Below are positions 25,401 to 36,663 of a stretch of DNA of 64,000 nucleotides, piece by piece. Source of the DNA: Branchiostoma lanceolatum (Eukaryota > Chordata > Leptocardii > Amphioxiformes > Branchiostomatidae); the NCBI RefSeq assembly GCF_035083965.1, contig NC_089722.1, positions 25,227,081 through 25,291,080 on the forward strand, written 5' to 3'. Each line of letters begins with the position of its first letter. Within the stretch, counting starts at the first letter, position 1. The position numbers and the translations under genes were made by a program. The notes under the pieces are model-generated. The model ran no database searches, was not told the DNA's origin, and was given only the letters and a program-made list of their open reading frames with translations.

Positions 25401-27931
25401 AGACAAAAGAATTGCAAAGTATTGCAATATTAATCTTTGTTCGCTGTGTTTTTTTTCTACAGCAGCTCCTGAATGTAAGATTCTGCAACATAAGTGCTGT
25501 GACGACCATCTAAATGGCGACTTAGTTCACGTAAAACACATGCAGCCGAACAACGACGATGAAAATTTATTTGGGTAATTTTGGAATAGTCCATTATTGT
25601 GATTTCATAAGCATATAAGAGCCGATAGAGTTTTAAAGATTTCATAATTTGACGGTTTCACACAATGGAATATTTGTAGGGATACTAAGGATGGCTGCCA
25701 TAGCTTCTTTTAAACAGTTAATTTGTTAACTGATTTTGGTAGCTAGAAATCAGATCAAACCGCTGTGGTCGCCAGCTCCACCGACTGTTTCCGTCTTTAT
25801 ACTTGCACAGGCCGACCTAGCTTACGGGACGAGAGCGATGACGACGAGATGTTCCTGCCACATTCTACACAGAGATACCGCTGTAGGGGAGGTCGGCAGA
25901 TCAAGACCTTCTACTGGATGTCGGTGAGACGAGCTGCATCCCTAGGGGAATCCATAACAGACGTCCGTGCGTGCGTCCGTAACGTCGGGACCGATCGCGA
26001 GGGGAGCCACACAACAAGCGTCGTCGACAAAAAGAAGGGAACGAGAAAGAACCAGATCTGTAGCGGAGCCACGATGTGAAGCCAATAGATTGCGTTGCTA
26101 CAACCGTTGCTACAGCGAGACAAAACCTGACGCCAGTTAGAAATAAATATTACGGACTGTCTATTTCATTATTTATATTGTGTGTATATAGTAGTAATCT
26201 ATTGTATATGCATATCAAAATCGTACACAAGGCTATTAACCTGGCCGATGACGGTTCTAAACAAACCTGGGGTGGATGTAGCCTGACTACTTCGCGCTCC
26301 TAGCGGCCGGCCCGACGATACCGCTCCCAAGAGGGGGTCATTAACCTCCCCCAGGGAGAGCTTCTGTAAACACAGGCTAGGGGTGGATGTACAAAAATTC
26401 AATTGAAAACCCCAAACGAATATTGTAATAATCAGTGTGCATGAAAGCTGTGATACGATTGCACGCTCTCACCAACTTGCAAGAAGATACGGAAACTGAT
26501 GTCAGCATATCCAGTATCACGTAGTCATAGTCAGTCCGTCTTTAAAGTCTCCTGTGCCAAGTGTACGGAAAGCCTTGTCTCTGTGTCCTTTCTTTATCCT
26601 TACTATGTTAGTCTTTCGAAGCTTCAAAGATGCAGCTAAAATAACTCGAATTATGCGTTGGTAACATGTCAAGCATTTAATTTTTCTATTGAATGAAGCA
26701 AAGCTTCTAAGAAAAATTAATCAAAAGCAGTGACATATTGTTGTTGCTGCTTTTTGCAAAAATCCGGACATCTTCTTTAAAGCTGTGACTTATTTACCTT
26801 TCAAAATCAAACTTTCTCATGACAATAAAAGAAGAGCCAGTCTAAGCATGTCATTCATGATAACAAAAACCAAAAACGTTTAAGACATTGAGGAACAGCT
26901 GTGATGTATAGGTATATATTGCAACATCCAGAAAGTTTATTTCAAACATCGATAAACAGCTGTAAAAGTGTATACTATAACTAGCGCATTTTCTATGCCG
27001 TGCGCAGTGGCATTCGTCCTTGCTATAGAAAAGGCCATACCTGCAAGGCGTTGCCAAAAACTAATTCCCTAGGGAATGCGTTCGCGGAAATCCTAGAATA
27101 TTTGGCAAACCGAAAGCAGTACTATACAATAGGCTCCGCCCCTGAGGCGTCGCCAAAAAACAAATCAACGCACCGGAAATATACTTGTGCCCTATTACTA
27201 CACGCCTCACTCTTGTGATTGCCTGACAGGATGATAAACTTTCTTAAATGCGTCCTTTATATTCTGATATACATTTATGGTTATAATCATCGATCTCGAG
27301 GTCTGTTATTCAGCTCAGGCTAATGAAAAACATGAGGTAGTACAATATGAAATGCATCTCTAAACATGACGAACGGCCTACTTGGTTACAAAACATGGTC
27401 ACCATGACTACGGTATTCTGTATCAACCCTGGTTTCCTTTTAAGTTCTCCAAAAAGGTGTCCGTAGATTTCTTGTCTTGCCCTCAGTGTAACCGTCTCCA
27501 TAGCAATTAGCAACAACAAAGCCACGGTGCATCAATCATGATATCAAAATGAACAAGAGTCCGTAGGACACAATTCTCCGTGAAGTATTTATAGTATGTA
27601 CAAGTATTGACCCACACAAATTGTATCTCTGCACAGTCCAAGTAGTGTTCTAGAGCAAGTAAAGAAAAAGTGTTTGTTTATCTTTTTCTTTCAATACAGG
27701 AGTGGTCAACCTGCTGAAAAGTATGTTTTTACAGCATGGCACAGATGGGATCTAGAAATTCCGGGAAAAGTCACAAAGTTAGATTTAGATGGCCCCTTTA
27801 TCAACGAACCATTCAGCCTTACAACTAAGATGTATCAGAAATCACAAATATGCAGTAAATCCTCTTTCCACAATTTATTGCAGGCCGGTCTGATCTATAG
27901 CTATCAAGCTATTTGCAATAAAAAAGGCTAA
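22500..27931 (+). CDS. tentative gene of three phase-compatible exons, unknown family
   Basis: Exons 22500-22599, 25463-25574 and 27700-27931 have acceptable splice sites and join in phase (1, then 2). They read ...DATGSDTEATAGCSQLEPDG...DLPPR / AAPECKILQHKCCDDHLNGD...NNDDENLF / GSGQPAEKYVFTAWHRWDLE...GPFINEPFSL... and a TAA at 27929. An AATAAA overlaps the final codons. The first coding exon was not found. Two other exon-like pieces in between (24464-24617 and 25811-25923) could be alternative exons or belong to another gene. I do not recognise the protein. Treat this as a hypothesis. Confidence 0.33.
22800..22925. repeat. degenerate short tandem repeat (tatgttcc units)
   Basis: Five or so copies of 'c(c/t)(t/a)atgttccgaaat / atgttccagttcactcaa' style units about 17-30 bp apart. 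Followed at 22955-22985 by a (CATA)n tract. Confidence 0.6.
23480..23756 (-). mobile_element. LINE reverse-transcriptase C-terminal fragment
   Basis: The minus-strand reading includes RRVSAYTLEVERGRYRRLPV, then NERICEQCTGKAVEDEMHFI and CHLLFLP. This is the familiar 'RxSxHxLxIExGRY...P.xERxCxxC...xEDExHFLxxC' end of many animal LINEs. It is about 90 codons and open throughout, but lacks the RT core. Confidence 0.65.
24125..24292. repeat. GC-rich minisatellite, about four 41-bp units
   Basis: Units read 'cacagcagggcgcaaccaat' plus 'cggcagcggggcgtaactca', last copies slightly diverged. Both strands are open through it, so the ORFs here are repeat artefacts. Confidence 0.9.
24464..24617 (+). CDS. 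possible exon, lysine/arginine-rich
   Basis: 154 nt open, ending at a good donor (aaaag|gtcagt). The reading DSKYEKKRRAPAASVDLIST...RMKPRKRPVNG looks like a basic nuclear tail. Phase would allow joining from the exon ending 22599 and to the exon at 27700, bypassing 25463-25574. The acceptor (cttctcaag) is weak and other frames are also open, so support is low. Confidence 0.2.
25811..25923 (+). CDS. possible exon, unassigned
   Basis: Good acceptor (cttgcacag) and donor (tcg|gtgaga). The reading is GRPSLRDESDDDEMF, then LPHSTQRYRCRGGRQIK, then TFYWMS. Start phase fits the exon ending 22599, but the end phase (0) does not fit 27700. The same frame stays open to 26079, so it could also be a terminal exon. 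A second frame is also open. Confidence 0.25.
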
Positions 27932-28243
27932 TTTATATTATCGTAACATTTCACGAAGCTCGAAGGTCAAAGGTCACCGGATCTAACCACCCGGAAGTGA
28001 CACTGGCGCGCGCACTTTTCTGAGAGATATTTCTCAACAATCTTTCATCCCCTGCGTAAACTTTTTACATTGTCACAGCCTCCGTATTATAAACTACAAG
28101 TGTGGTAAGTTTGAAGGTCCAGAGATTTGCCATTTTCACACTGTGCGTAAAAGTGCATCGTCCGTCCCGTGCGCACATACTGTATGCGAGTTTCGAGTGG
28201 ACACGGCATACTTAATACACAGACTGGAGAGCACTCTGCACAT

Positions 28244-28620
28244 GTTCGCAGCTAAAACTCACAATTCCCGTTGCCGCATTGGTATGTAACTTGGTGTATC
28301 GTTTGCTAGGTTGCATGTGGTGATGCACGTTGTCTATTTTTCAATGTAACAGTGACTATACGATCACAGCAAGTAAGGAAGATTTATACCCCGTATCTGC
28401 CTGAAGTATTCCAGTCATGCATGACGGATTATAACATGGTCCCTATGGCAAGGTAGTGGGACATAGCATTAATTATAGGGGTGCAATTACGATATTGGAT
28501 TGACGTTTAAAGTAGTTATGGTGTAACAAAGCTATTGTGCATCACCACGCCGAACCAGGCAAACGATATGCCAAGTTACACACCAATGCGACAACGGGAT
28601 CGTGAGTTATAGCTGCGAAC
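28244..28620. mobile_element. fold-back element with ~84-bp inverted arms
   Basis: 28244-28328 (gttcgcagctaaaactcac..., ...gtggtgatgcac) is the inverse of 28537-28620 with about 85% identity. A 208-bp loop lies between. A nearby perfect palindrome (gaaggaggtattcctccttc) follows near 28652. Probably a MITE; no ORF. Confidence 0.8.
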
Positions 28621-28845
28621 GCGCAAACAAATGCATTCCCAATACTCCCAGAAGGAGGTATTCCTCCTTCCCGGAGTAATGATAGCCGCTAGTATACTAA
28701 AGTGCACTACTACGACATGGCGACCACACTTACTATGGTAGCCTGACATCCAAACCTACCATATGCATAGCTGTCGAGTTCTTTCGTTCTCTCTCAAATA
28801 GGCTACCAAAATATTTTTTGGATTCTAGGCTGCCAAAATAAAACA

Positions 28846-30454
28846 CTAAATCGGCATCTCAAATTCTAATTCTGGACTTTTACAATCGATCGCGAGAGGT
28901 TTCGGTACCCTAGTGACGGGCGGTACCTTGGAGACCTCCATCTTCCCGTCTTTCTTCACAATGTTTACATACGTTCCACTGGTTCCTATGAAGTTACCGT
29001 CAGTGTTAATGTACAGCCCTTTAGTGTTAATGTAATTACCCTTGACGTTAATGTAAACACCATTCGTGTGTACATAATTTCCGTTCGAGTGTAGACTGAT
29101 GTTAATCTTACCATGAAGAGCCTTACGGATGAGTTTCCGCAGGTCTTTATGCGTGGCGCTACTCGGGAGAACTCCGAACTGAATTAAGAGAAATAAAAGG
29201 ATGTCCTCCTCGGTTGACGATAGCGAACTCATGGCGACGATTTTGTTTTGTTTGCTTGCCAGTGCGGTGGCCGGTCGATCTAACAGTGAAAAGGTGTCCA
29301 TGTCGAATGAGTACGTTTCTCTGGCGACGCTTGACGCACAGATCGTATCTCGACGACGTCTTGACGCTGAATCTGACGATCGTTCCTTGTGTTTTGCTTT
29401 CCTTCCTCGGCTGTCGTCCGATCGCGAGCTTCCACTGTCTGAGTAAAAATCCGCCTGCCTCTGTCGACTTTTCCTCCCCTTTCTCCTCCTCTTCTCATCG
29501 TCCAGGAGCGACAGGTCAGATATGCAGGAGCTGCTGAGGGACTCGAGTTCAACAGCGATCGGCAAGCTCAAAAACTCCTCCGGAACCTTCGCGATAATCA
29601 GAAATAAACATTCATTTAGATCACAAAATTTAATGAAGAAATTGTTTTCAACTATATTTTCAGCAGTTGCGTAAAATGAACTTAGATAACATTCATAGGC
29701 ACATTTTCCATCTTTTCAGTCTGAATGATAGTCCCTGTGCATGTTCTATGCCTACGGTTGCGTCTATTCACATTTCTTTATATATCTGTCCAATATATAA
29801 GCGTTATATAATTTTCCGAGATACGTTTTCAGTCATCACTTCTATGGCAATGTATTAAAGACCGTTCTGGTTACATGTAATGACATCTAGACTGTTAAAG
29901 CATCATATATAACAGAAAACAGCTAGCAGTTTTGTCAGTGGCAAGATATTCTGTGCACATATCTTAGTGCAAATGACAGAGAAGCTATCCTAGAGGAGAA
30001 GTGACTTTCTTCACCTTAGCTCTCAGCTTGGCCCAGTGATCGACCTTCCTTGATCGCCGTACCTTGACAACAGGATCGTCAGAATGCCAAAGCGAGAATC
30101 TGGAAGAGGTGGCGAGATATCTGTGTTTGTGCTAGAACAAGCAGGACCCTAATGCTCACCATGGATCAGCGAAATATGTCGAAAAGATATGTGACATTCG
30201 TATTCAAAGCTGCCCATTATACAGTTATTCTAACTGTTGTCTTAAACTAGTAAGCTGTGCCAAGGTATCTATGATATGATATGATTTGATTTGGATACAG
30301 TGAGATACGTTTCAAAATAAGCAGTGCCATCAAAAACAACTGCACATACGAACATTGCGTACGGCGAACATTCACAGTGATTGCAATGATATTGCTCTAT
30401 ATGTAGTAAAGAAGTCCATTGTACTTACTTTTCCCGTCTAGGCCTTGTCATCAT
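28846..30454 (-). CDS. heptad-repeat (G-x-Y-x-N-T-x) protein A, unknown family
   Basis: Three exons in phase, transcribed leftward: 30454-30429 (start MMTRPRREK), 30120-30015 (YLATSSRFSLWHSDDPVVKV...DHWAKLRAK) and 29586-28846 (741 nt to the stop), 290 aa in all. Residues about 65-135 are serine/arginine/lysine rich and low in complexity. A helical-looking segment follows (STEEDILLFLLIQFGVLPSS, KDLRKLIRKALHG). Then come six seven-residue repeats: GNYVHTN, GVYINVK, GNYINTK, GLYINTD, GNFIGTS, GTYVNIV. The tail is KVPPVTRVPKPL...ELEFEMPI. No signal peptide or membrane segment. The acceptor before the last exon (gattatcgcgaag) is weak and the start could lie further upstream. A regular aromatic/N/T ladder suggests a beta-solenoid or amyloid-like stack; that is inference. 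It pairs with the divergent gene at 32270. Confidence 0.6.
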
Positions 30455-31885
30455 GGCATCCAGGCGAGCTCCACATTCCTACACATATGTTCTCAAATCG
30501 ATGAATTCGGAAATATTAAGAGTAAATTTTACATCCCGCATCCTGTCGACGGTCTGCAATTGATATATCAATGCAAGAAAGGCACTATAAACCTTAAGAT
30601 TCAATAAGATATCGGAAGGCAACTGCTCTCAATGGCTCCCACTGAGTACTGGCCGAGTTGCTACGCTGTCTGTTTGGGAAACAACAGATGACAGCTCGTG
30701 ACTATGGTGACAACATAACAAAGCGATGTACTGTATTGCACACGAGATTCCAAAGAAGCAATTTTGCCTAACTCGAGTAAATATTTGTAAACGATAGTGA
30801 ACACGCAAGTTGCTGGCTAAAAATAAGATTCAAGTATTTTTTGCCTTTAAGCGTCTGTGATTGTTAAAGAAGCCTCACAAGACATTGTAGATTTTCTCCA
30901 TGGGACGGAATTATAGATCCATAATTTATGATTTAGTACCCAGGCACAAAATACATGTGTAATAAGAAAAGGTTGTTCATGCACGACATGTTTTGTGGAC
31001 AAAGGTCTTCCCGCAACCATTGATAAACCTAAGGCATAACTGGTTTCTATCGTGTAGAGCAGGTAATCTTACACCTCAACATATTTGTATACGGAATCTT
31101 CAAATTTACAGTTACATTATTGTTCAGCATGCAGTAAATCTATTTTTCCTACCCAGGTCGATATAATTAATAATTTAGCCGACCGTTTTGTCCTGGGAAT
31201 GAATCACATACTGTTCCTTTGTGTCGACTGTCATGTTTTATATGAGCCATGAATATGTGGAAGTGGCAGATGAACATGTTCTGAAGAAGCCTTTCAGCTT
31301 TTATCATTGCCTTGTCCGCAAGTAATTGATTCAGGTGACAGGGAAGAATGACAGTATTCTTGTGTACGTGACAAGGATATCTTTCGGGATTTCTGGTGAG
31401 CTACTATGTATATACATGTAGGCCATTAAAAGACTTTCATTTAGCTTCTTTTATTATAAAACAACAATAACTTTTCTCTAAAAGCTACTGGAGATCAGAA
31501 AAAGTCTGGCTAATGTCGCAGAACAAAAGGTTACAACAGGAAGCAATACACCCTATCCTAACGGTACCCTTTGAAGACCGAGAGCTTTTGATAGGATAAA
31601 GACCACACATGGACAATCCTTTACGATGACCACTTCGCGTTTTGCCTCAAGAGCATATGTCCTTTCTGGTTTGCTAACGTTAAGATTGTTGGACGCTCCT
31701 AGAAGATACCTCTACAAGAAGCCTCAGACTATAAAGACATAACTAATCTTTTGTACAACGTGCATGAACTAAATGATAAAATCCTCTAAAAGCGTCTGTT
31801 CTCAATATAATCTTAAAGACCTCGAAATGTCTGTGCATTACCAAGTCTATCCTTTATGAAAAGGAAAGATACCGACAAAGCTTAC

Positions 31886-32160
31886 CAAACACACTGCAAT
31901 ATTGGTACTGACAATGAGAGAGATTTGTTCATCTCCATATCAATGGCTGCATAGCAACATACAGCTTTGTCACGAGAGGCCAGCCACTTTCTATTGTAGT
32001 CGAAATAGATCACTTGGGGTTCTTCGCAGAGAATTATGGGATCGAACTGAGCAAGCACAAATTCAGCTGCATAGCGACCGGGTTGCCAGGCAACGCCGTA
32101 GATAAGACGCCGTGCAGCACCCAGCGGAAACCATCCCAGACCTGACCTCCTCCAGGGAAG
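31886..32160 (-). CDS. possible minus-strand exon near the divergent promoter
   Basis: The minus strand is open across this stretch, reading GLGWFPLGAARRLIYGVAWQ, then RYAAEFVLAQFDPIILCEEP, then YFDYNRKWLASRDKA, with a good donor (tttg|gtaag, intron from 31885). The phase does not fit the first coding exon of the heptad-repeat gene to the left. It overlaps the likely promoter/5' UTR of the plus-strand gene at 32270. It may be an unrelated exon, a 5' non-coding exon or chance. Confidence 0.25.
32082..32094. promoter_or_regulatory. perfect RFX-type X-box
   Basis: gttgccaggcaac matches the palindromic X-box GTNRCC-N(0-3)-RGYAAC. It lies 176 bp before the ATG at 32270, within the space between the two divergent heptad-repeat genes. 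X-boxes bind RFX factors, which drive many ciliary genes in animals; whether this one is used is inference. Confidence 0.6.
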
Positions 32161-32269
32161 CATCAGCCAAGGCGAGACCTCCCGACTGACCAGACAGTTG
32201 TACGCACTGTGGGTTGACAATCGGCTGCATCGTCAAGACTTCTGCCTGTGATATCACTCCAACAGCATA

Positions 32270-35200
32270 ATGACTGACTACACTCTCATCCACCCTAAGC
32301 ACAGGTAAATTTCCTCCGTTATATTTATGTTCTTCATGTACTGAGAAGAAGGTTATACCCTAGGCACTATTTAGGATAGCATTGAGTTGCCTTGATCTTT
32401 GTTGAAATAACATTTATAGAGATATATGGAGATTATGAATAGAAATAGAGAAGTCTGTAAAATATGTGTTTGTGAATTTGGTTTGCTGAGGAAGCAATGG
32501 TCGACTAAAAATTCTGTAGGAAATCCAAAGCTCTATAATGTTGCATTGTGTTGCCAGGGGAACTGCATGTATATCGACAAACACAGTAACTGTTGCACTC
32601 CTCTGAACTCATGCAATTGTGTTAAAGATATTGAATAGTTGAAGTGTTATGATACTCTCTATTAAAACAAGGATATATGCTTTCTGTGAATCAATATCAT
32701 AATATAGATGAATTGTATAATGAAAAAAACTCTTCTCCAACTCAAAGGATAGACAGATTGTAGTCTCAAACCTGAAGTTGAATTCTACGATTAGACTCTC
32801 CGGTTCGTGAAGAGGTTAACCCTGTGTGAAAATGTGTTCCAGCTACAAATGCTGGCCCAGCCATGGTCATGGACACACCGGTAGCGATGGGAAACTGCAG
32901 CACACGGTATGTACAACACTACAGTCCCTACCATTTAACATCAACGCTCTTAACACCGACAAATGCGCTTATAAACAATATAATAATTGTGCCTCCCTAG
33001 CAGCGACATGTCAATGCAAAACTCTCGAAAAATTGTTTAGATATGATTCCACTTAATATCAATATCTAAAAAACATTGAATACGTCACAGTATATCTTGC
33101 AGTATGGCAAATGGAAAAGTTTCAAGAAACGGTGTATTCCATGTTTGTGTACATGAGTCCAAAATCAAGCTCTATGAATGAAGATAGTAAAACGATATGT
33201 TGCTAAGGACGCCGTATCCACGGAGACAGTATTGTTGTATGTGGGAAATCCCCTTGTTCAAAGTAACAGTGTCATGGACAATGAGCGTGTGAACTCTTTA
33301 CTGCTCTATTGTTCTCAAACAATACGTATCCAGGTGGCTTGTCATGTACACTACCGATGTAGTAGTGTTGATATGTACACATTTTATCGACAACGTTTGG
33401 CATACTTGCATATACCTTTGTTAAAATATCTAAATTGTTGAAATGAATTGATTTCTTTACCGGGCTCATTAGTACCCTTACTATTTGTAAGACTTTATAT
33501 ATACATATTATGATAACGTCTTTCTTTGGTTAATGTTTGTACTGTAAATAGAGCTGAAGCTATTAACGGAACACCTAAACAGCGTGCATTCCCCAGAAAT
33601 GATGTCTCCCCTTTTCATTATTTTGTCACTGATCCTTAACTGCTCTGCCCCAAGCTTCACCCATACCATATATCTTCTTTAGATCCTTGTATTGTGTACA
33701 TACACTGTATGTTATTCATGTCTGCCATGTTATTGATGTTATAGGGGTCAAGCTTCAGGTTCGGTGGCGGCGGCCGTGAGGTTGAAGCCCTTGAGGATTT
33801 CCAGAAAGGTTAGTGGCACGCGCTGCCAACCCGTGCCTTCCCTTGTAGATCTGTATAGATCCATCTAGATTTGCATCTAGATTTGCATCCTTTGTAAAAC
33901 TTTCTTAGGATCGATGCAGAAACGATAAGCCACTTTTGATAGTCAGTAGAAGGAGAGAAAACGGCAAAGCAGAGATAACGATTACTATCGGAAACATAAG
34001 GCTCGCCAGCAATGGATGACCTAGCTGAACGCTTAACATAGGGATATAGGCTATCGGAGGTATTGCTTGCAATGGCTGTGTGTACGTCCGTGTGTGTAGA
34101 CAAGGGTTTGACGTAACTGGAGTTGGACTGAGATGATATTTGGTACGTAGATAGGTGTGGTGGTACAAAAAATGCACGTCATCAGTGTGCCTCCTGGTAG
34201 CTTTCCTTGGTGCTGAAGAGAATATCTGCTGTTCTGGACTTAACATCCACAAGTTCTGCAACGTTCTGGTCATGCAATGGTCTTGCTCTTTGGCTGGCAG
34301 ATAGTTTTTATAGCCGGGCAGAAGTAGCATCGTTTTGGTTCCGTTAGAGGTTTGGTTCTTAGAGTTTATCAAAGCCTCCATACTCATTGACGATTGTCCA
34401 AACAGAGAAACACCACAAGTGGCCAGTGGCGGTGTCCTGGCAGTACAAGAACGGCACAGTGACCGGCATCAACAACGAGACCTTCTCCGAGCTGGTCATC
34501 CAGGAGTCCCGCGGTAACAAGAAGCTCCGCGGACAGAACAACTTCTACAACACCACCGGCAACTACTTCAACGCCTCAGGTAGATAACGTCTTCACGTAC
34601 TTTGTGACTTGATTTGCCTCAACATGTTCGACTTGATGCATTGATTATGTAAGGTCTAGTGTGGATAGAAGCCAACAGCTATCAGTTCAGTCAAATATTG
34701 AATTCCTCTCTAAGTAAGACGACCAAAACATCACTTGTAATGTTGTCTTAATTAGAAGATTGGGAAAACTGGCAGAGAAGAACACTACGGTGATTTCACT
34801 TGTAATGATGTCTTAATTAGAAGATTGGGAAAACTGGCAGAGAAGAACACTACGGTGATTTCACTTGTAATGATGTCTTAATTAGAAGATTGGGAATACT
34901 GGCAGAAAAGAACACTACGGTGATTTTGCGCTTGCGGTTTTGCATACATCAGGCGAGCCAAAAGATTCGTCTGCCACAACTTCGACACAATGACATGGAT
35001 GCTCCTCTGTTTTTTTGTTGCTGATATCATATGCAACCCTGTCTGATTCTTTTCTCTCATTTTCTTCCAGGTAATTTCGCTAAGACATCGGGCAACTACT
35101 ACCACGCCGCCGGCACCTACGCCAACACCACCGGCAACTTCTTCCACACATCCGGGAACTTCTTCAACGTCCTGCCCAAGAAGTGTCCGGAGGGCGGTCA

Positions 35201-35348
35201 GCTCGGGGCCGGAGGGGCGGTGGACACCACACCATCTCTGACCAACTGCAATGACGGTGGCACCGTGGCCTGTCCGGGCGGGGGAGGCGGTGCCGTGGCC
35301 AGGCGATGCGGAGGCGGTGCCGGGGGATGTGGGGGCGGCTGCTGCTAG
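32270..35348 (+). CDS. heptad-repeat (G-N-Y-x-N-T-x) protein B with Gly/Cys-rich tail
   Basis: Five exons join in phase: 32270-32304, 32843-32906, 33745-33808, 34406-34579, 35071-35348 (204 aa). The reading is MTDYTLIHPKHSYKCWPSH, a His/Gly stretch, FRFGGGGREVEALEDFQK, then KHHKWPVAVSWQYKNGTVTG and NNETFSELVIQESRGNKKLR. Seven-residue repeats follow: NNFYNTT, GNYFNAS, GNFAKTS, GNYYHAA, GTYANTT, GNFFHTS, GNFFNVL. The tail is cysteine- and glycine-rich and ends CGGGAGGCGGGCC. The repeat is split by an intron exactly at a repeat-initial glycine. There is no signal peptide. An alternative start (MCSSYKCW, ATG at 32832) is possible if exon 1 is not used. The repeat shares its pattern with the minus-strand gene ending at 28846, so the two are probably relatives or partners. 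AATAAA at 36068. No known family recognised. Confidence 0.72.
34730..34926. repeat. three tandem copies of a ~64-bp unit
   Basis: 'tcacttgtaatgatgtctta' ... 'gaacactacggtgatt' repeated three times with only a few differences, inside the last intron of the plus-strand heptad-repeat gene. Confidence 0.95.
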
Positions 35349-36067
35349 AACACAAGCGGCGGAACCGTTTCAACATATCGCTGCTATTGACATCCTGGAG
35401 TCTCCAAGCAGATGTTAGAATGAAAAACCTCTCACGTATTTCTGACATGCAACCATTTCGGGATGATGGTCAGAAAACGCTACGATATGCCATCCTAACA
35501 TCTGCTTTGATATCAATATCTGTCAGTCCTTTATTCCCAGTTCAGTGTTGTTGATGCGACTATCCTAACGTATGCCATACATGACAACGGTGTCGTACAA
35601 AATCCACGGTTAAAAAGTATTTGAAAAAAAAAACTTGATGTGTTAGAAATCAGCTGTTTACTAAAGCTCTGAAGAGTTTTTATACACATTGTGCAGACCT
35701 CCGTGTGTTTATGATAAGGAGAACAATGGTCTGTTTTGTAGTAATATATATCATTGCAAAGATCACAACAGAACACATGTAAATACCACAGTCAAACCAT
35801 CTTATGTGTATATACATGATAAGGATCATAACATTTTTTGAATGTCCATCAGCTGAACAAGGGCTAAGGTTACACCTTTACCGTTATGGTTACATAGCAA
35901 AATGCACGAGTTTTGCACGAACTGATAAGCAATGAATGTATTTATTTGGAATGTAATACACAGTGAAGTAATGGATACATATAACAATTTATATCACTTT
36001 GAAGCAGCAGATTCGCATTGTTATTATTGCATTTTCCCAAGGCATTGCCACCAAGCATGGAATTATT

Positions 36068-36073
36068 AATAAA
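36068..36073 (+). promoter_or_regulatory. polyadenylation signal of the plus-strand heptad-repeat gene
   Basis: AATAAA 720 bp after the stop, the first good one in an AT-rich 3' region. Confidence 0.55.
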
Positions 36074-36612
36074 GGGTGGACTTTAAAAACAGTTTGTCAT
36101 AGTATGTATTAGTCAATGTGTCAAATTCAAATCATTGATAAAGTATGGGTATTGCATTAGTGGCAACAGCAGCTGCAAAACTGTTATAACTTTTATCAAC
36201 GACAGGGACTACATGTACAGGTACAAAGTAACCTGTATATGTAAAATTCTAAAACCATTATTTCCATTGGTTTTCATAGTAGCTATAGGTGCCAACTACT
36301 ATGAGAACCAATCAAAATCATAACTTTCATCATAAATTACACTGATAAATAGCTAAGCAAGTTACATGGCTTACACTTTTCCCTGGAAGCAAAAACACTA
36401 AATAGCTATATAGTGTCTAAGTTTTAAAACATCCTTGAAGTGACCATAGAAAAAGATATTTTCATATTATAATCATTATAGAACCAGGCATATGGCTGAC
36501 AACAACTATCATAAATATATTGCAGATATAACAGGTAAAACTGTAAGAAAGTTATCTTTTTTAAGATTCTAAGGCACAGTGTGTTAGCAGACCTCATTGC
36601 ACATTAACCACT

Positions 36613-36618
36613 TTTATT
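36613..36618 (-). promoter_or_regulatory. candidate B3GLCT polyadenylation signal
   Basis: Minus-strand AATAAA (tttatt on plus) beyond the tandem arrays. If used, the whole array would be part of the B3GLCT 3' UTR. Confidence 0.4.
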
Positions 36619-36663
36619 GCATCATGTTCAAATCAGAACATTGAAATAAGTGAAAATTTCTTC

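Noticed and set aside
29201-29537. Plus-strand frames of 81 and 107 codons
   Set aside because: Shadows of the serine/arginine-rich coding exon on the minus strand.
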